This document shows, one piece after another, positions 44,957 to 54,907 of a stretch of DNA of 64,000 bases (its first letter is position 1; each line of letters opens with the position of its first letter). The translations under genes and the position numbers were made by a program. The notes beneath the pieces were generated by a model that was given only the letters and a program-made list of their open reading frames with translations, made no database searches and was not told the origin of the DNA. Origin of the DNA: Sulfuracidifex metallicus DSM 6482 = JCM 9184 (lineage in GTDB: Archaea; Thermoproteota; Thermoprotei_A; Sulfolobales; Sulfolobaceae). Where the stretch lies: contig CP135238.1 in NCBI GenBank assembly GCA_032834875.1, positions 1,246,011-1,310,010 on the forward strand, given 5' to 3'.

Positions 44957-46324
44957 TCAAGCGGATACTTCCTCTAAAGCAATTTTAGAGGCTTTAGGAC
45001 CCAGCAGAGCCAAAACTCCAGCTATTACACCAGTGATACCTATGAAGGTAAAGCCGAAAGAGAAGCCATATGTAGATACCAGAACTGGAAGAAAGAGGGC
45101 TCCTAATGCACCTCCTATGTGCCCTATTCCGTCGGTTAGCGCAAAACCTGATGTCCTGGCTCTGGTAGGATAGTTCTCAGCAGTATAAGTGTAAGCCACT
45201 TGAAGGTACATTCCTAATGCCAACGAGGCTAGGAACGAACCTACGTAGATGAGTGAAGGTATTCTGGTTGAGAAGGTCAGCATTCCAATTAACCAAACCA
45301 CCGTGTCCATGAATATCACATACTTCCTTTCGAACCGGTCCGCTGTTAAAGCCATAAGAATCGCGCCTACGGGATATCCTATTGCACCTACTGCAAGATA
45401 TCCTATAGAGCTAGAAATTGAAATCCCGCTGGCCGACAGCAACGTTGTAGCGTCACCCAGAAAGCCGTAATTACCTATGTACCAGAAGAACCACATTGTG
45501 ACAAGAAGGGCTAATCTATACACATAAGGTTTCTTGAATACGTAGGACGTAGGAAAACGCTTTTCGTTAACATCAACGTTAACTATATTGGGACTGTTTA
45601 ACTTTCCCATCTTATCTCTAACTGTATTTTCCATTCTTGTTATGATCTCTTCGGCCTTCTCCAAGTTGCCCGCCCTAGATATTAACCACCTTGGAGATTC
45701 AGGAAGCTCAAATCTGAGAGCTAATGCCACTACAGCTATTATACCGCCTATTGCAAACAAGTATCTCCAACCATCATAATAAACAGGAACTAAACTAAGG
45801 GCTATGAAAGGAGTAATAGCTTGTCCCAGAATTCCTAATATGAAGGAATACACTGTTATCTTTCCGCGTATGTTAGGAGGCGATAGTTCACTTAGATAAG
45901 TTGAAACTAGGTTGAGATCCGCTCCTAGACCTAGCCCAGTTATGAACCTGAAAATTGCAAGCTCTGGCACGTTGAATGACGCAGCGTCACCGAAGGAACC
46001 TAACGCAGTTAGACCCATGGTCAGTATCATTGCCCTGAATCTACCGTAATAGTCAGATATGGTACCAACTACATAGGAACCTATTGCATATCCTATGAGC
46101 CCTACTGAAAGCGCAATGAAAAGTGATAATGAACTACCTAAATGGAATTGTTGATCTATTGCAGGCATTGCAAAGCCTATATCAGATATGTCATAGAATG
46201 TGAAGAAATAGCCCACCCCTATAATCAGAATAAAGGAAGTAGGTAAGGGCCAAGAAGAAAGCCTGTTGAGCCTTGCAATTAGCTCCTTAGCTTTTTCCTC
46301 CTTGTTTCCACTTTTCTTATCCAT
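44957..46324 (-). CDS. MFS transporter, 455 residues
   Basis: A twelve-helix major facilitator with loop 2-3 GTISDYYGRFR (about residues 87-97), LPESPRWLISRAG (about 206-218) before a charged central loop, and TADRFERKYV in the second half. The organisation is sugar/aromatic-acid-porter-like. The hydrophilic N-terminus (MDKKSGNKEEKAKEL) faces the cytoplasm. It closely resembles the smaller MFS at 23312 in the late region (GFALTDGIGHIGG versus GMGIADGIGHLGG), so the two are probably paralogues. Substrate unknown; monocistronic. Confidence 0.85.
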   Translation of the reverse strand: MDKKSGNKEEKAKELIARLNRLSSWPLPTSFILIIGVGYFFTFYDISDIGFAMPAIDQQFHLGSSLSLFIALSVGLIGYAIGSYVVGTISDYYGRFRAMILTMGLTALGSFGDAASFNVPELAIFRFITGLGLGADLNLVSTYLSELSPPNIRGKITVYSFILGILGQAITPFIALSLVPVYYDGWRYLFAIGGIIAVVALALRFELPESPRWLISRAGNLEKAEEIITRMENTVRDKMGKLNSPNIVNVDVNEKRFPTSYVFKKPYVYRLALLVTMWFFWYIGNYGFLGDATTLLSASGISISSSIGYLAVGAIGYPVGAILMALTADRFERKYVIFMDTVVWLIGMLTFSTRIPSLIYVGSFLASLALGMYLQVAYTYTAENYPTRARTSGFALTDGIGHIGGALGALFLPVLVSTYGFSFGFTFIGITGVIAGVLALLGPKASKIALEEVSA

Positions 46325-46589
46325 GAAGAAGAGATTTATCTTCCAGATTATGAATTTTTCTATGTTTAATTAAAAGTGATTAGATAGTTTTATTTCTAAG
46401 CTTTAGTAGCTTTATATTCTATATATAAAAATAGCATCATATATTTACAACTTACTAGATTATTCATCTACTTAATAAAAATATTATAGAAACTAAAAAA
46501 GAGGTTTTATTATTATTCTATTTGAAATAGAATACAAAAGACTTAATTTAAACAGTAGAAATAAATAGAAATTAAAAATAAGTAAAAGC

Positions 46590-48197
46590 TTACTTTGTTT
46601 CTGTCTCTATTTCCTTCTCTAACTGGTCCTCCTTTGGCCTCCATCCCATGGCTGTTGCCAAGGCTGTCCCTACTAAGGTTATAGCTAGATTTATTCCCAA
46701 GGCTATTAAGGCCGCGTATATCAGACCGAATGGAGTAGCAAAGAGGCTAGTAGATAAGGACTTGAAGTGGTTTGCATACAATACCAACATGAGTCCTGAT
46801 ATTATTCCTCCAGCCCATCCTGCTATAGTTGAATTCTTTTCTAATTTATTTGTAAATAAGCCTAGAAACACAGATGGTAAAGTTTGAGTAATGAAGATTC
46901 CGCCCAGCAATTGTAACTGAATAGCGTATGTAGCGGGGACTGTAAAGACGAAGCCTAAAGCCAGGAACTTGAACAAAGTAGATATCCATTTAGCTACTCT
47001 AGCCTCGCTGGATGGTGATAATTGTTTGAATTCACCTATAACGTTTCTAGTGAATAAATTAGCAACAGCTATTGCCATTACTGAAGCCGGAACTAAGCCG
47101 CCGATAAATATTCCTAGTAGGGCAATACCCACAAACCAGTCAGGCATTGTATACGATATAAGTGCGGGAACTGTCAAGGCACCATCCTTGCTAGTATATA
47201 TTAGAGATATTGCCCCGGGTACTGCATAAATTAAAAGACCGAATAGCGTAATTAGTGCAAGACCTATTCCATAAATTGGCAATAATGCAGTTCCTATCTT
47301 AAGCTTCTTAGGATCCTCTGCGCTCATAGAACCGTTTATAGCGTGAGGATACAAGTAAAGTGCAAACGCGCTACCTATGGCTAGAGAGAAGTAAGCTGCA
47401 ATTAAGTCCTTACTTGGTATCAGGTAATTATAAGGAATGGGTTTATCTGCATGAGCAGCTGAAAGGGCGTGATTTATCATGGACGAAGTTATCGGACCCG
47501 AAGCTGTATCATGTATAGCTGAAGAGAAACCGCCTAAAGTAACAGCTATGTAAACTACTGGAATTATTACTGATATCCATATAAGTACGTCTTTGAACAC
47601 TCCTGTTAGTACGGCTCCTCTTAGTCCGCTGGCAAAGGTAAATGCAGCAAGGACTATAAAGGATATCAAAAGGGATAACTCTACTATAATATCACTTGGA
47701 GACTTACCAGTCAGCCCTATAAACAACATTTCCAGTACTGCCTCCATTCCCACTATTTGTAGCGCTATGTAGGGAAGCTCAGCCACTGTGCCGGTTAAAG
47801 CAACGAGGATTGACAAGGTTCTGCTTCCAAACCTTTCCTTTACGAAGTCTGAGGCGGTTATGAAGCCTCTCTTCTTAGCATATTGATGTAGCTTTGGCAT
47901 TGTAAGTAGAGCGACTGCAAAACCCCATGCTACGTAAGGTACTGCAAAGAAATACAACGCTCCAGTCGTTAAATAAGCCGAAGGTACTGCTATGAAAGTG
48001 TAAGCTGTAAATAAGTCTGCACCCATTAAGAACCATACGAAGAAGAAACCTAGCCTTCTTCCTGCTAGAGCCCATTCTCCCAGCTTATTAAGATCTCCCT
48101 TCCTCCACTTAGCACCATAAAAACCGAGGAAAGTGAAGACCGCGAAAAGAGCTATGAAAACTCCTAGTGTTACATCATCTATGTGTGGGGATGTCAT
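46590..48197 (-). CDS. Sodium:solute symporter-family permease
   Basis: The 535-residue protein has about thirteen spans and belongs to the SSS family (PutP/PanF/MctP). Features: an early GLGFF-like core [17 protein letters not shown] (about 50-66), FVKERFGSR near 123, and a charged tail. Members take up acetate, pyruvate, propionate, pantothenate or amino acids with Na+ or H+. The gene follows a small DUF3311 gene with a 4-base overlap and an AGGTGAT Shine-Dalgarno sequence, the usual arrangement for MctP/PanF-type permeases. The neighbouring divergent CoA ligase suggests a short-chain carboxylate as substrate. Confidence 0.87.
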   Translation of the reverse strand: MTSPHIDDVTLGVFIALFAVFTFLGFYGAKWRKGDLNKLGEWALAGRRLGFFFVWFLMGADLFTAYTFIAVPSAYLTTGALYFFAVPYVAWGFAVALLTMPKLHQYAKKRGFITASDFVKERFGSRTLSILVALTGTVAELPYIALQIVGMEAVLEMLFIGLTGKSPSDIIVELSLLISFIVLAAFTFASGLRGAVLTGVFKDVLIWISVIIPVVYIAVTLGGFSSAIHDTASGPITSSMINHALSAAHADKPIPYNYLIPSKDLIAAYFSLAIGSAFALYLYPHAINGSMSAEDPKKLKIGTALLPIYGIGLALITLFGLLIYAVPGAISLIYTSKDGALTVPALISYTMPDWFVGIALLGIFIGGLVPASVMAIAVANLFTRNVIGEFKQLSPSSEARVAKWISTLFKFLALGFVFTVPATYAIQLQLLGGIFITQTLPSVFLGLFTNKLEKNSTIAGWAGGIISGLMLVLYANHFKSLSTSLFATPFGLIYAALIALGINLAITLVGTALATAMGWRPKEDQLEKEIETETK

Positions 48198-48397
48198 CTC
48201 TTATCACCTAATGAGGGTATTAGGAATAACACTGACGAAACTATCAGCATCACTATCTGGTACGTATAAAAGAAAGGCAGGCCGCCTATACTAGGAGCTA
48301 CCTTGTTGTAAACCGGAAGTAGAGCGTATAAAATAATGTCGATTATGAACATGAACAACATTATCAAGTAATACTTTGAACCGTTGGACGAAACCAT
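48194..48397 (-). CDS. DUF3311 small membrane subunit of symporter
   Basis: The 67-residue protein has two hydrophobic segments (10-28 and 44-61). Its GLPFFYTYQ segment with a preceding LPVYN matches the DUF3311 consensus (P.yn...P.l.GlPff...q). DUF3311 proteins accompany SSS permeases in many prokaryotes. The stop overlaps the permease start, giving one operon. The transcript starts in the 351-base divergent region shared with the CoA ligase gene. Confidence 0.8.
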   Translation of the reverse strand: MVSSNGSKYYLIMLFMFIIDIILYALLPVYNKVAPSIGGLPFFYTYQIVMLIVSSVLFLIPSLGDKR

Positions 48398-48721
48398 TTT
48401 TATCGCCTTATCAATTGCAACCTAAAAATCTCTAGCCTAGTATTTAAGCAATTTGTTTTATGAAGAAACTATAAAAAAGTATAAATTTCTTTCTTAGAAA
48501 TTTATATATCAGTAAATGATCTAAAATAATAGTAAGTAGATTTATATAAACTATGAAAACTATTTACGTAAACGTCTATAGCTACTTGTGTAGTATTGAA
48601 GAAATTTACTTTAAAAAGGATTATTATAAAAATGTTTAAAGCGAGTCCTGACGTGAATATGTATACTGTTTAAGGAAATATCTTACGTTTTTTCCACTCA
48701 GCTGGTAAAGTTTTTTAGTAG
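48398..48721. other. Divergent regulatory region between symporter operon and CoA ligase
   Basis: AT-rich spacer holding two outward promoters. I found no clear operator. Its length (about 350 bases) leaves room for regulation of both transcription units by a common signal. Confidence 0.4.
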
Positions 48722-48730
48722 AGTTTAAGC
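48722..48730 (+). promoter_or_regulatory. TATA box of the CoA ligase gene
   Basis: AGTTTAAGC lies 19-27 bases before the ATG at 48749, consistent with a leaderless transcript. Confidence 0.45.
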
Positions 48731-48748
48731 ATCTTTAAATGATATAAC

Positions 48749-50722
48749 ATGGATAACGTTCTCGCTGAAAAGGAAGGAAAGGAATTGGAGGAATTTGCTG
48801 ACTATAACGAAAGAGTATACAAGGCAATGTATAAGGAGAGCGTAGAGAACCCTGGAAAGTTCTGGGGGAAAGTAGCTGAAGAGCTCATAACTTGGAAGGA
48901 ACCTTGGAAGGAAGTTTTCGTACAGAAGGATCCAATGACTGAGTGGTTTACGGGGGCTAAGGTTAACGCGTCCTATAACGCAGTTGATAGACACCTCAAT
49001 TCACATAGGAAATTTAAGGCTGCTATAGCTTGGGAGAGCGAAAAAGGAGAAAGAAAGGTAGTAACGTACCAAGACCTCTACTACGAAGTAAATAAGTGGG
49101 CTAATGCGCTAAAACAGCTGGGAGTCCAGAAGGGAGACCGCGTCACAATTTACATGCCGTTGACGCCTGAAGGAGTAATAGCCATGTTGGCTTGTGCAAG
49201 AATAGGCGCAATTCACAGCGTTATATTTGCAGGCTTCGGTCCCCAAGCAATAGCTGATAGGATACAAGACGCTGGATCTAAGGTAGTTATTACTGCAGAC
49301 GGATATTACAGAAGAGGAAAACTAGTTGAACTTAAGAAGGCAGTTGACGAAGCGTTGAATATACTAGGAGACAAGAGCACCGTGAAACATGTCCTTGTCT
49401 TTAGAAGAGCTAACAACGAGATCTCCGTTAAGGAAGGAAGGGATGTCTTCTTTGACGAGGTTGGCAAGTTTAAGCCAATAGAGCCAGAATGGGTGGAGTC
49501 TAACCATCCACTTTTCATCCTTTACACTTCAGGAACCACAGGTAAGCCAAAGGGAATAACCCATTCCACAGGAGGTTACATTACGGGAACCGGAGCAATG
49601 TTGCTTTGGAGCTACGGATTAGATAAGGAAAACGACGTGCTGTTCAACACTTCAGATATAGGCTGGATTGTAGGACACTCGTACATTACTTACGCTCCCC
49701 TGGTAATGGGAAGAACGGTCGTTATATATGAGAGTGCACCTGATTATCCTTATCCAGACAAATGGGCTGAACTAATTGAACACTATCGTGCTACAACGTT
49801 CGGCACATCCGCAACCTTCCTTAGATACCTAATGAAGTATGGTGAGGAAAACATCAAAATGCACGATCTTTCCTCGCTAAGGATTATAGTTACTAACGGT
49901 GAAGTTCTAAATTATGCTCCTTGGAAGTTCGGCTTAGAGAGTGTAGGCGGAGGAAAGGTTTACATGTCACATCAATGGTGGCAGACTGAAACTGGAGCAC
50001 CTAACTTAGGTTATCTACCAGGTTTGTTCTTCCTTAAGATGAAGTCAGGTCCTTCATCTGGCTTTCCTTTACCCGGAAATAAAATAGAGGTTGTTGATGA
50101 GCAAGGAAATCCAGCTAAGCCGAGGGAAAGGGGTTATCTTGTAATGAAGCCTCCGTTCCCTCCAAACATGATGATAGCCATGTGGAACGACCCAGGTAAT
50201 GAAAGGATTAAGAAGACTTACTTTAGCAAGTTTAACGGAGTTTACTATCCAGGAGATTATGCGATGATGGACGAAGGAGGTTACGTATGGGTACTGGGAA
50301 GAGCAGACGAGACTCTGAAGATAGCTGCTCATAGGATAGGGGCGGGAGAAGTAGAGTCCGCAATAACGTCCTACCCAGCAGTAGCGGAAGCTGCAGTAGT
50401 TGGAGTTCCAGATCCTCAGAAAGGTGAGTCTGCCCATGCCTTCGTTGTGTTAAAACAGGGATATGCACCGTCGGAAAAACTAGCGAAGGAAATACAGAAC
50501 CATGTAAAGACAGTCATGGGGGCTATCGTGATACCAGAAGTTCACTTCGTCAATACGTTACCTAAGACTAGGTCAGGAAAGGTAATGAGGAGGGTAATAA
50601 AGGCAGTAGTTATGGGGTCAAATATGGGAGACATTTCTACAATGGAAGATGAGGCCTCAATGGAGGAGATAAAGAAAGCTTCAGAGGAATTAAAGAAACA
50701 GCTTGCTAATCAGCCAAGCTGA
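48749..50722 (+). CDS. 3-hydroxypropionyl-CoA synthetase-like AMP-forming ligase
   Basis: The 657-residue enzyme is an acetyl-CoA-synthetase-type adenylating ligase: phosphate loop YTSGTTGKPKG (about 257-267), HQWWQTETG (about 412-420), the hinge region GRADETLKIAAHRIGAGE and the acylation lysine in PKTRSGK near the end. From memory, it is strikingly close over its full length to the Metallosphaera sedula 3-hydroxypropionyl-CoA synthetase. Shared parts include the N-terminal NASYNAVDRHLN block and the C-terminal EDEASM(E/D)EIKKA. That enzyme makes 3-hydroxypropionyl-CoA in the 3HP/4HB cycle and also uses propionate and acetate. The gene is divergent from a carboxylate-type symporter. A general acetate-CoA ligase is the alternative. 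Confidence 0.8.
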   Translation: MDNVLAEKEGKELEEFADYNERVYKAMYKESVENPGKFWGKVAEELITWKEPWKEVFVQKDPMTEWFTGAKVNASYNAVDRHLNSHRKFKAAIAWESEKGERKVVTYQDLYYEVNKWANALKQLGVQKGDRVTIYMPLTPEGVIAMLACARIGAIHSVIFAGFGPQAIADRIQDAGSKVVITADGYYRRGKLVELKKAVDEALNILGDKSTVKHVLVFRRANNEISVKEGRDVFFDEVGKFKPIEPEWVESNHPLFILYTSGTTGKPKGITHSTGGYITGTGAMLLWSYGLDKENDVLFNTSDIGWIVGHSYITYAPLVMGRTVVIYESAPDYPYPDKWAELIEHYRATTFGTSATFLRYLMKYGEENIKMHDLSSLRIIVTNGEVLNYAPWKFGLESVGGGKVYMSHQWWQTETGAPNLGYLPGLFFLKMKSGPSSGFPLPGNKIEVVDEQGNPAKPRERGYLVMKPPFPPNMMIAMWNDPGNERIKKTYFSKFNGVYYPGDYAMMDEGGYVWVLGRADETLKIAAHRIGAGEVESAITSYPAVAEAAVVGVPDPQKGESAHAFVVLKQGYAPSEKLAKEIQNHVKTVMGAIVIPEVHFVNTLPKTRSGKVMRRVIKAVVMGSNMGDISTMEDEASMEEIKKASEELKKQLANQPS

Positions 50723-51006
50723 AAATTTTAGGATAAGCGTCCAACATATTTTAGGCGAATTTCTTTTCCGTGTTTTTTGTAAGCGTGAAATATCTTTCCT
50801 CTATTTCTTTCTTTTTTACATTTTATTCTAGTATTGAACTTTTTAGTTATCTATATTGAATATAAGGAATTATGTGTAACACTTTATCAGCATTCTAGGA
50901 CAAATCTAAACATACCTATTAAAATATAAGTTAATTTCCGTCAATGAAAAATGTAACATGCAGAGAAATGGCATGAGTCTGTTCATTCAGTGCAGTCTGA
51001 ATGCCT

Positions 51007-52098
51007 TCAATCCCATTCGATAATCGTCTTAATACTACCCTTTGCTTTGTCTAGAACTGCACTCTGAGTTTCCTCGGGTTTAACTACCTTAGTTATCATG
51101 CTTCTCAAAACGTCACCGTATCTAGCTTTCCAAAGAGAAAGGTATGAAAGTCCTTCCTCGAAGTTCAACTTACTTGCATTAACGCTACCTATGACTACTA
51201 TGTTGTACTCAACGAACTTTGTTATCATATCTGATGTTATCTCGCTCTTCTCTCCTCCTACTGTTCCAAAAAGTATCAAAGCTCCATTACGCTTAAGTTT
51301 CTTTATGAGAGGTATGAAGGCAGAAGGATAACCTGAAGTATCCACTATAACGTCGCTCTCTGGAACTTCATCTAAACCATTGGAGGTATTCACGAATTTA
51401 TAACCCACAGTTCTGGAAATCTTTTCCTCTATTTCGTTGGGATCCCTCCTGTTAAGCATGGTAACGTTAAATCTGTTAGCCTCAAACGTCATAGCGAAGA
51501 ACTGCGCTATTGGACCAGAGCCTATTATAGTGGCGTTTCTACAGCCATAGGACGAATCTTCGCAATGCCATATACTTCTCTTTTGAATGAATATGAGTTC
51601 GTCAAACGCCTTCATGACATTTGATAAGGGTTCAGCTAAGACAGCAAGTTCTCCTAAGTCTCTAGGAACTTTCACCAAGTACTTAGCATCGTCCACGAAT
51701 TCCTCCCTCATGAAACCATGCATTCCCCTAATTCCAGCTTCTACAAATTCCCCAGTTTCGCAGAAGTCTTGCCTTCCTATTTTACAATTAAGACATTTCC
51801 CACAACCTCTCCTCACAACTGGAACAACTAAGTCGCCTTCCTTTAGCGAAGTTACCTTATCTCCAACTTCTTCAACTCTACCTAGACCCTCATGACCTAG
51901 AACTAGAAAGTTATATCCAGCAGGAGGCCTAGCAAAATCCAACTTGCCGTTTACAATTCCCCGATCAGTCCCACAAATGCCTACCCTTAAGGTCTTTATC
52001 TTTACTTCTTCCCCCTTTATCTGATCTTCCTTTATTTCTACGTCGCTGAATGTGGCTCCTTTCTCCCCTGGCTTCACTATGACAGCTTTCATATTCAA
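51007..52098 (-). CDS. gdh: Glucose 1-dehydrogenase (GDH, MDR family)
   Basis: The 363-residue protein follows Sulfolobus glucose dehydrogenase closely. Catalytic zinc residues are C42 (GICGTDR) and H69-E70 (LGHEGLG). The structural zinc site is RRGCGKCLNC plus a fourth cysteine in DFCETGEF. The NAD(P) loop is GSGPIAQFF (about 193-201), and NRRDPNE contacts the cofactor phosphate. It oxidises glucose (and galactose) to the lactone in the semi-phosphorylative Entner-Doudoroff pathway. A CEDSSYGC pair near 180-187 matches the WxCxDGxxNC insertion of the family. Monocistronic. Confidence 0.9.
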   Translation of the reverse strand: MNMKAVIVKPGEKGATFSDVEIKEDQIKGEEVKIKTLRVGICGTDRGIVNGKLDFARPPAGYNFLVLGHEGLGRVEEVGDKVTSLKEGDLVVPVVRRGCGKCLNCKIGRQDFCETGEFVEAGIRGMHGFMREEFVDDAKYLVKVPRDLGELAVLAEPLSNVMKAFDELIFIQKRSIWHCEDSSYGCRNATIIGSGPIAQFFAMTFEANRFNVTMLNRRDPNEIEEKISRTVGYKFVNTSNGLDEVPESDVIVDTSGYPSAFIPLIKKLKRNGALILFGTVGGEKSEITSDMITKFVEYNIVVIGSVNASKLNFEEGLSYLSLWKARYGDVLRSMITKVVKPEETQSAVLDKAKGSIKTIIEWD

Positions 52099-52302
52099 AA
52101 TTGGATACCAGAGTTTATATTTTATTGCTTGAAACTAAACAGCTCTACGTCTAAAATATCTAATGTCACAAAAATAAACAAGAAATAATAAAAATATTCC
52201 TAAGATCATGTAGCAAAAAGAGATTTTTTAAAAAAATAACATAAATATAATTAAAAGACAAAATACCCGACAAAGAGAAGTAATAATAAACCAAGAAGAA
52301 GA

Positions 52303-52761
52303 TTAGTTCACCTCCCTACATTCTCCTCCCTTATATATCTTCCAATCTGATGAAAAGAAAAATTGGCATTGAAATTTCTTGCCTGACATTGCTAGTGGGA
52401 TCCATATTCTATCATCTTCCCACATTTTATCTAATGGAATTTCCTTCGTCCAAAATGGTTTTCCTTCAGGTGAATCGCACATAGTCCCCTCAAAGGAATC
52501 CACTTGAAATACGCTCATTACGCTTATCTCTCCGTTGTCAAGATTATACGTTATTTCCCCGATTCTCCTCAAGGATCGTGCTTCCAAGCAAGTTTCTTCC
52601 CTCAATTCTCTTGATGCACACTGGCATGGCTCCTCGTTTGGCTCTACCTTACCGCCAGGAAAGTTGTAGAATCCCTCCCCTAAACCTTTCCTCTTGAGAA
52701 ACATAAGTACCTCATCGTCCTTTCTCACTATGGAGATGCAAGTTCTCCTATAATCGTTCAT
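52303..52761 (-). CDS. Nudix hydrolase
   Basis: The 152-residue protein contains the Nudix box GGKVEPNEEPCQCASRELRE with ETCLEA following (about residues 36-61), matching Gx5Ex7REUxEEx with C in place of the usual G. It hydrolyses a nucleoside diphosphate derivative such as an oxidised nucleotide; the initial segment (TCISIVRKDDEVLMFLKRK) resembles 8-oxo-dGTP hydrolases (MutT). Six cysteines, several in or near the box, are unusual. The gene is divergent from the CBS gene; the start codons are only 38 bases apart. Confidence 0.9.
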   Translation of the reverse strand: MNDYRRTCISIVRKDDEVLMFLKRKGLGEGFYNFPGGKVEPNEEPCQCASRELREETCLEARSLRRIGEITYNLDNGEISVMSVFQVDSFEGTMCDSPEGKPFWTKEIPLDKMWEDDRIWIPLAMSGKKFQCQFFFSSDWKIYKGGECREVN

Positions 52762-52799
52762 AATATTTTTTAGGCATAAAAACGAATAAAAGGTTACAT

Positions 52800-53648
52800 A
52801 TGAATGTGGGAAAAACTCTTATAAGGACTTTGATGATTCCAGATCCATCTACGCTGAACCCTAACGATCCTCTAGCGGAAGCTATACGTAAAGTTAACGA
52901 GTTCGGTGTGGGAAGAGTAATAGTTGGCAAGGAAAAGGTTGTAGGATTAGTTACAACAAGGGATCTCTTAGAGCTCATAGTGCAAGAATGCCCTGAAGGT
53001 TGTCCTGAAAACATAATGAAGGATGTACTTTACGCACCAGTTAAGAACCATATGGTATGCTCGCCTTCCGTAGCTTATGAAAACGACTTAGCTTTGGACA
53101 TCATTAACGTAATGGTATCGCATGATTACGGATCAATGCCAGTTGTGGATAAAGCATATGCACCAAAAGGAATAGTCACAGAAAGGGAATTCCTACTGCT
53201 TTATCAGGACTTGCCCAAGACGCACAAGGTGAAATCGTTTGCCACTTCAAGGGTAGCAACTATAGACAGTGGAATAAGGCTGGAGGAAGCTGTCTCCCTC
53301 ATGATAAGGAGAGGTTTCAGGAGGTTGCCCGTAGTGGACAGTGAAGGAAAAGTGATTGGAATAATTACTGCGACTGATGCTATAAAGGCTTTTGCTAAGT
53401 TTATAGAGAAAAAAAACCCTTCCTTCTTCTTCGGTAAGAAGGTATCAGAGGTAATGAAGTATCCAGTGCTCTCAATAAGTCCCGAAACTTACGTTAACGA
53501 TGCAGCTAAAGAACTTTTGGATAAAAAGAAGGGCTCATTCATGATCTTAGACGAAAACGGAAAAGTAAGCGGAATCATAACGGAGAGGGACCTTTTGATT
53601 GCATTACACCACATGTTACACATGCAGGCAATGAAAACTGGAGAATGA
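52800..53648 (+). CDS. Protein with four CBS domains
   Basis: The 282-residue protein consists of two Bateman modules, i.e. four CBS motifs. Each is recognisable by a loop such as DPLAEAIRKVNEFGVGRVIV, GSMPVVD, FRRLPVVDSEGKVIGIITATDAI and GSFMILDENGKVSGIITERDLL. CBS pairs bind adenosine nucleotides and act as energy sensors. No enzymatic domain is attached. A short cysteine cluster (QECPEGCPE, about residues 62-70, and CSP near 80) is odd for this family. Downstream come the molybdopterin enzyme (47 bases) and a PsiE-like protein. Confidence 0.9.
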   Translation: MNVGKTLIRTLMIPDPSTLNPNDPLAEAIRKVNEFGVGRVIVGKEKVVGLVTTRDLLELIVQECPEGCPENIMKDVLYAPVKNHMVCSPSVAYENDLALDIINVMVSHDYGSMPVVDKAYAPKGIVTEREFLLLYQDLPKTHKVKSFATSRVATIDSGIRLEEAVSLMIRRGFRRLPVVDSEGKVIGIITATDAIKAFAKFIEKKNPSFFFGKKVSEVMKYPVLSISPETYVNDAAKELLDKKKGSFMILDENGKVSGIITERDLLIALHHMLHMQAMKTGE

Positions 53649-53695
53649 GAACTTTTCTAACTCCTACTTTTAACCCAGTTAATATAAATTAAGTT

Positions 53696-54304
53696 ATGGA
53701 AAAGCAGACTAAAATACCACCAAATCAGCACGTAGTTAAAAACTTCATAATATACGCTGAGTTCGGCATACCCCATGTGGATATTCAGCAGTATAGGATG
53801 AAAGTAACTGGGTTAGTTGAGCAACCTTTAGAATTTACATATGATCAACTCATGAATGAATTACCTCATGAAAAGATAAGAACTGATTTCCACTGTGTAA
53901 CGGGATGGAGCGTTCTAGACGTGGAATGGGAAGGTATACCGTTCAGCTTAATTATAGAGAAGGCTAAAGTCAAGGAAAATGCCAAGTGGATTAATTTCTA
54001 CAGCATGGATGGTTACACTACGATAATTCCGCTTGACGACGTAAGGAACGATCCCCAGTCCATGATAGCAGTTAAGATAAACGGAAAACCAATACCTGAA
54101 AAGAACGGATTCCCTGCAAGGCCAATAATACCTCACCTTTACGGGTGGAAGAGTGCAAAGTGGCTCACGGAGATTGAGTTTATAGACAAATACATTGATG
54201 GATATTGGGAGGAAAGAGGATATCACGAAAGAGGAGACGTATGGGAGGAGGAAAGATTCAAGGGGATGTCAGGAAAGCATAGTAGGAAAAGACCAGTTCT
54301 TTGA
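53696..54304 (+). CDS. Sulfite-oxidase-type molybdopterin protein
   Basis: The 202-residue protein is a single-domain member of the sulfite oxidase/YedY molybdopterin fold. The Mo-ligating cysteine is C67 in DFHCVTGWS, followed by [12 protein letters not shown] and the cofactor-binding block [19 protein letters not shown] (about 142-160). No signal peptide or Tat motif (RR) is visible, so it is presumably cytosolic. No dimerisation domain is attached. The reaction could be sulfite oxidation or a sulfoxide-type reduction; not decidable. It lies downstream of the CBS gene in the same direction. Confidence 0.88.
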   Translation: MEKQTKIPPNQHVVKNFIIYAEFGIPHVDIQQYRMKVTGLVEQPLEFTYDQLMNELPHEKIRTDFHCVTGWSVLDVEWEGIPFSLIIEKAKVKENAKWINFYSMDGYTTIIPLDDVRNDPQSMIAVKINGKPIPEKNGFPARPIIPHLYGWKSAKWLTEIEFIDKYIDGYWEERGYHERGDVWEEERFKGMSGKHSRKRPVL

Positions 54305-54405
54305 GTTTCGTAATTGGATTCAACGTTGAAAAGAGGTCTTACATTCTCTATTTAAAAATACTCATGTGAGGCAGATTTTTATCCACACATATGCTTGTTT
54401 AATTA

Positions 54406-54825
54406 TTGAAAGTAAGCTTCCCCAAGCTAAAATTTGATGATAAAATTCTTTTTAGAATAATAGGAATAGTTGTTAGGGCAATACTTATAGTGGGTATAAT
54501 TACCCAAATAGGAATAACAATTTTCCTCACTGTAAGCTCGCTGATAATTAGCGGACCAGTAGCTCTAGTCACTACTGCAATTGAAAATGCTCTCCTGATC
54601 ATAGTGCTTCTTGAAATTTATTTGGCTGTTGAGGATTACTTATCTGGTAAGGGAAGAACGGCAAGCTACGTTATAGATGCTTCAATATCCTTTATAGTAA
54701 GGGAAATAATAATAGACGTATTTAACGGCGTGGACTCAAATACGACCTTGCTAGTCCTAGCTGGAATCGTAGCTATACTTTCTTTCTCTAGATTCCTGAC
54801 CAGCAGAGCTGAGAAAGGTATCTAA
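54406..54825 (+). CDS. PsiE-like membrane protein
   Basis: The 139-residue protein has three or four hydrophobic spans (about 18-42, 48-70, 98-112 and 115-130). The early SLIISGPVALVTTAIE and middle YLAVEDYLSGKGRTASYV patterns fit the PsiE (phosphate-starvation-inducible E) family. It starts with TTG at 54406. Function unknown. It is in line with the molybdopterin gene, about 100 bases downstream, and convergent with the KaiC-like gene. Confidence 0.65.
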   Translation: MKVSFPKLKFDDKILFRIIGIVVRAILIVGIITQIGITIFLTVSSLIISGPVALVTTAIENALLIIVLLEIYLAVEDYLSGKGRTASYVIDASISFIVREIIIDVFNGVDSNTTLLVLAGIVAILSFSRFLTSRAEKGI

Positions 54826-54907
54826 AAGAGAATTTAATTAAAAACTTCTATTAATAAAATATAACTTCTGTTTTTTATTTTATTTTCGTTTTATGAAGTG
54901 TTAAGAA

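Noticed and set aside
50069-50437. 122-codon minus-strand frame
   Set aside because: Antisense to the CoA ligase gene; composition unlike real proteins.
53696-54304. Exported YedY-type enzyme
   Set aside because: No twin-arginine or other signal sequence is present at the N-terminus.
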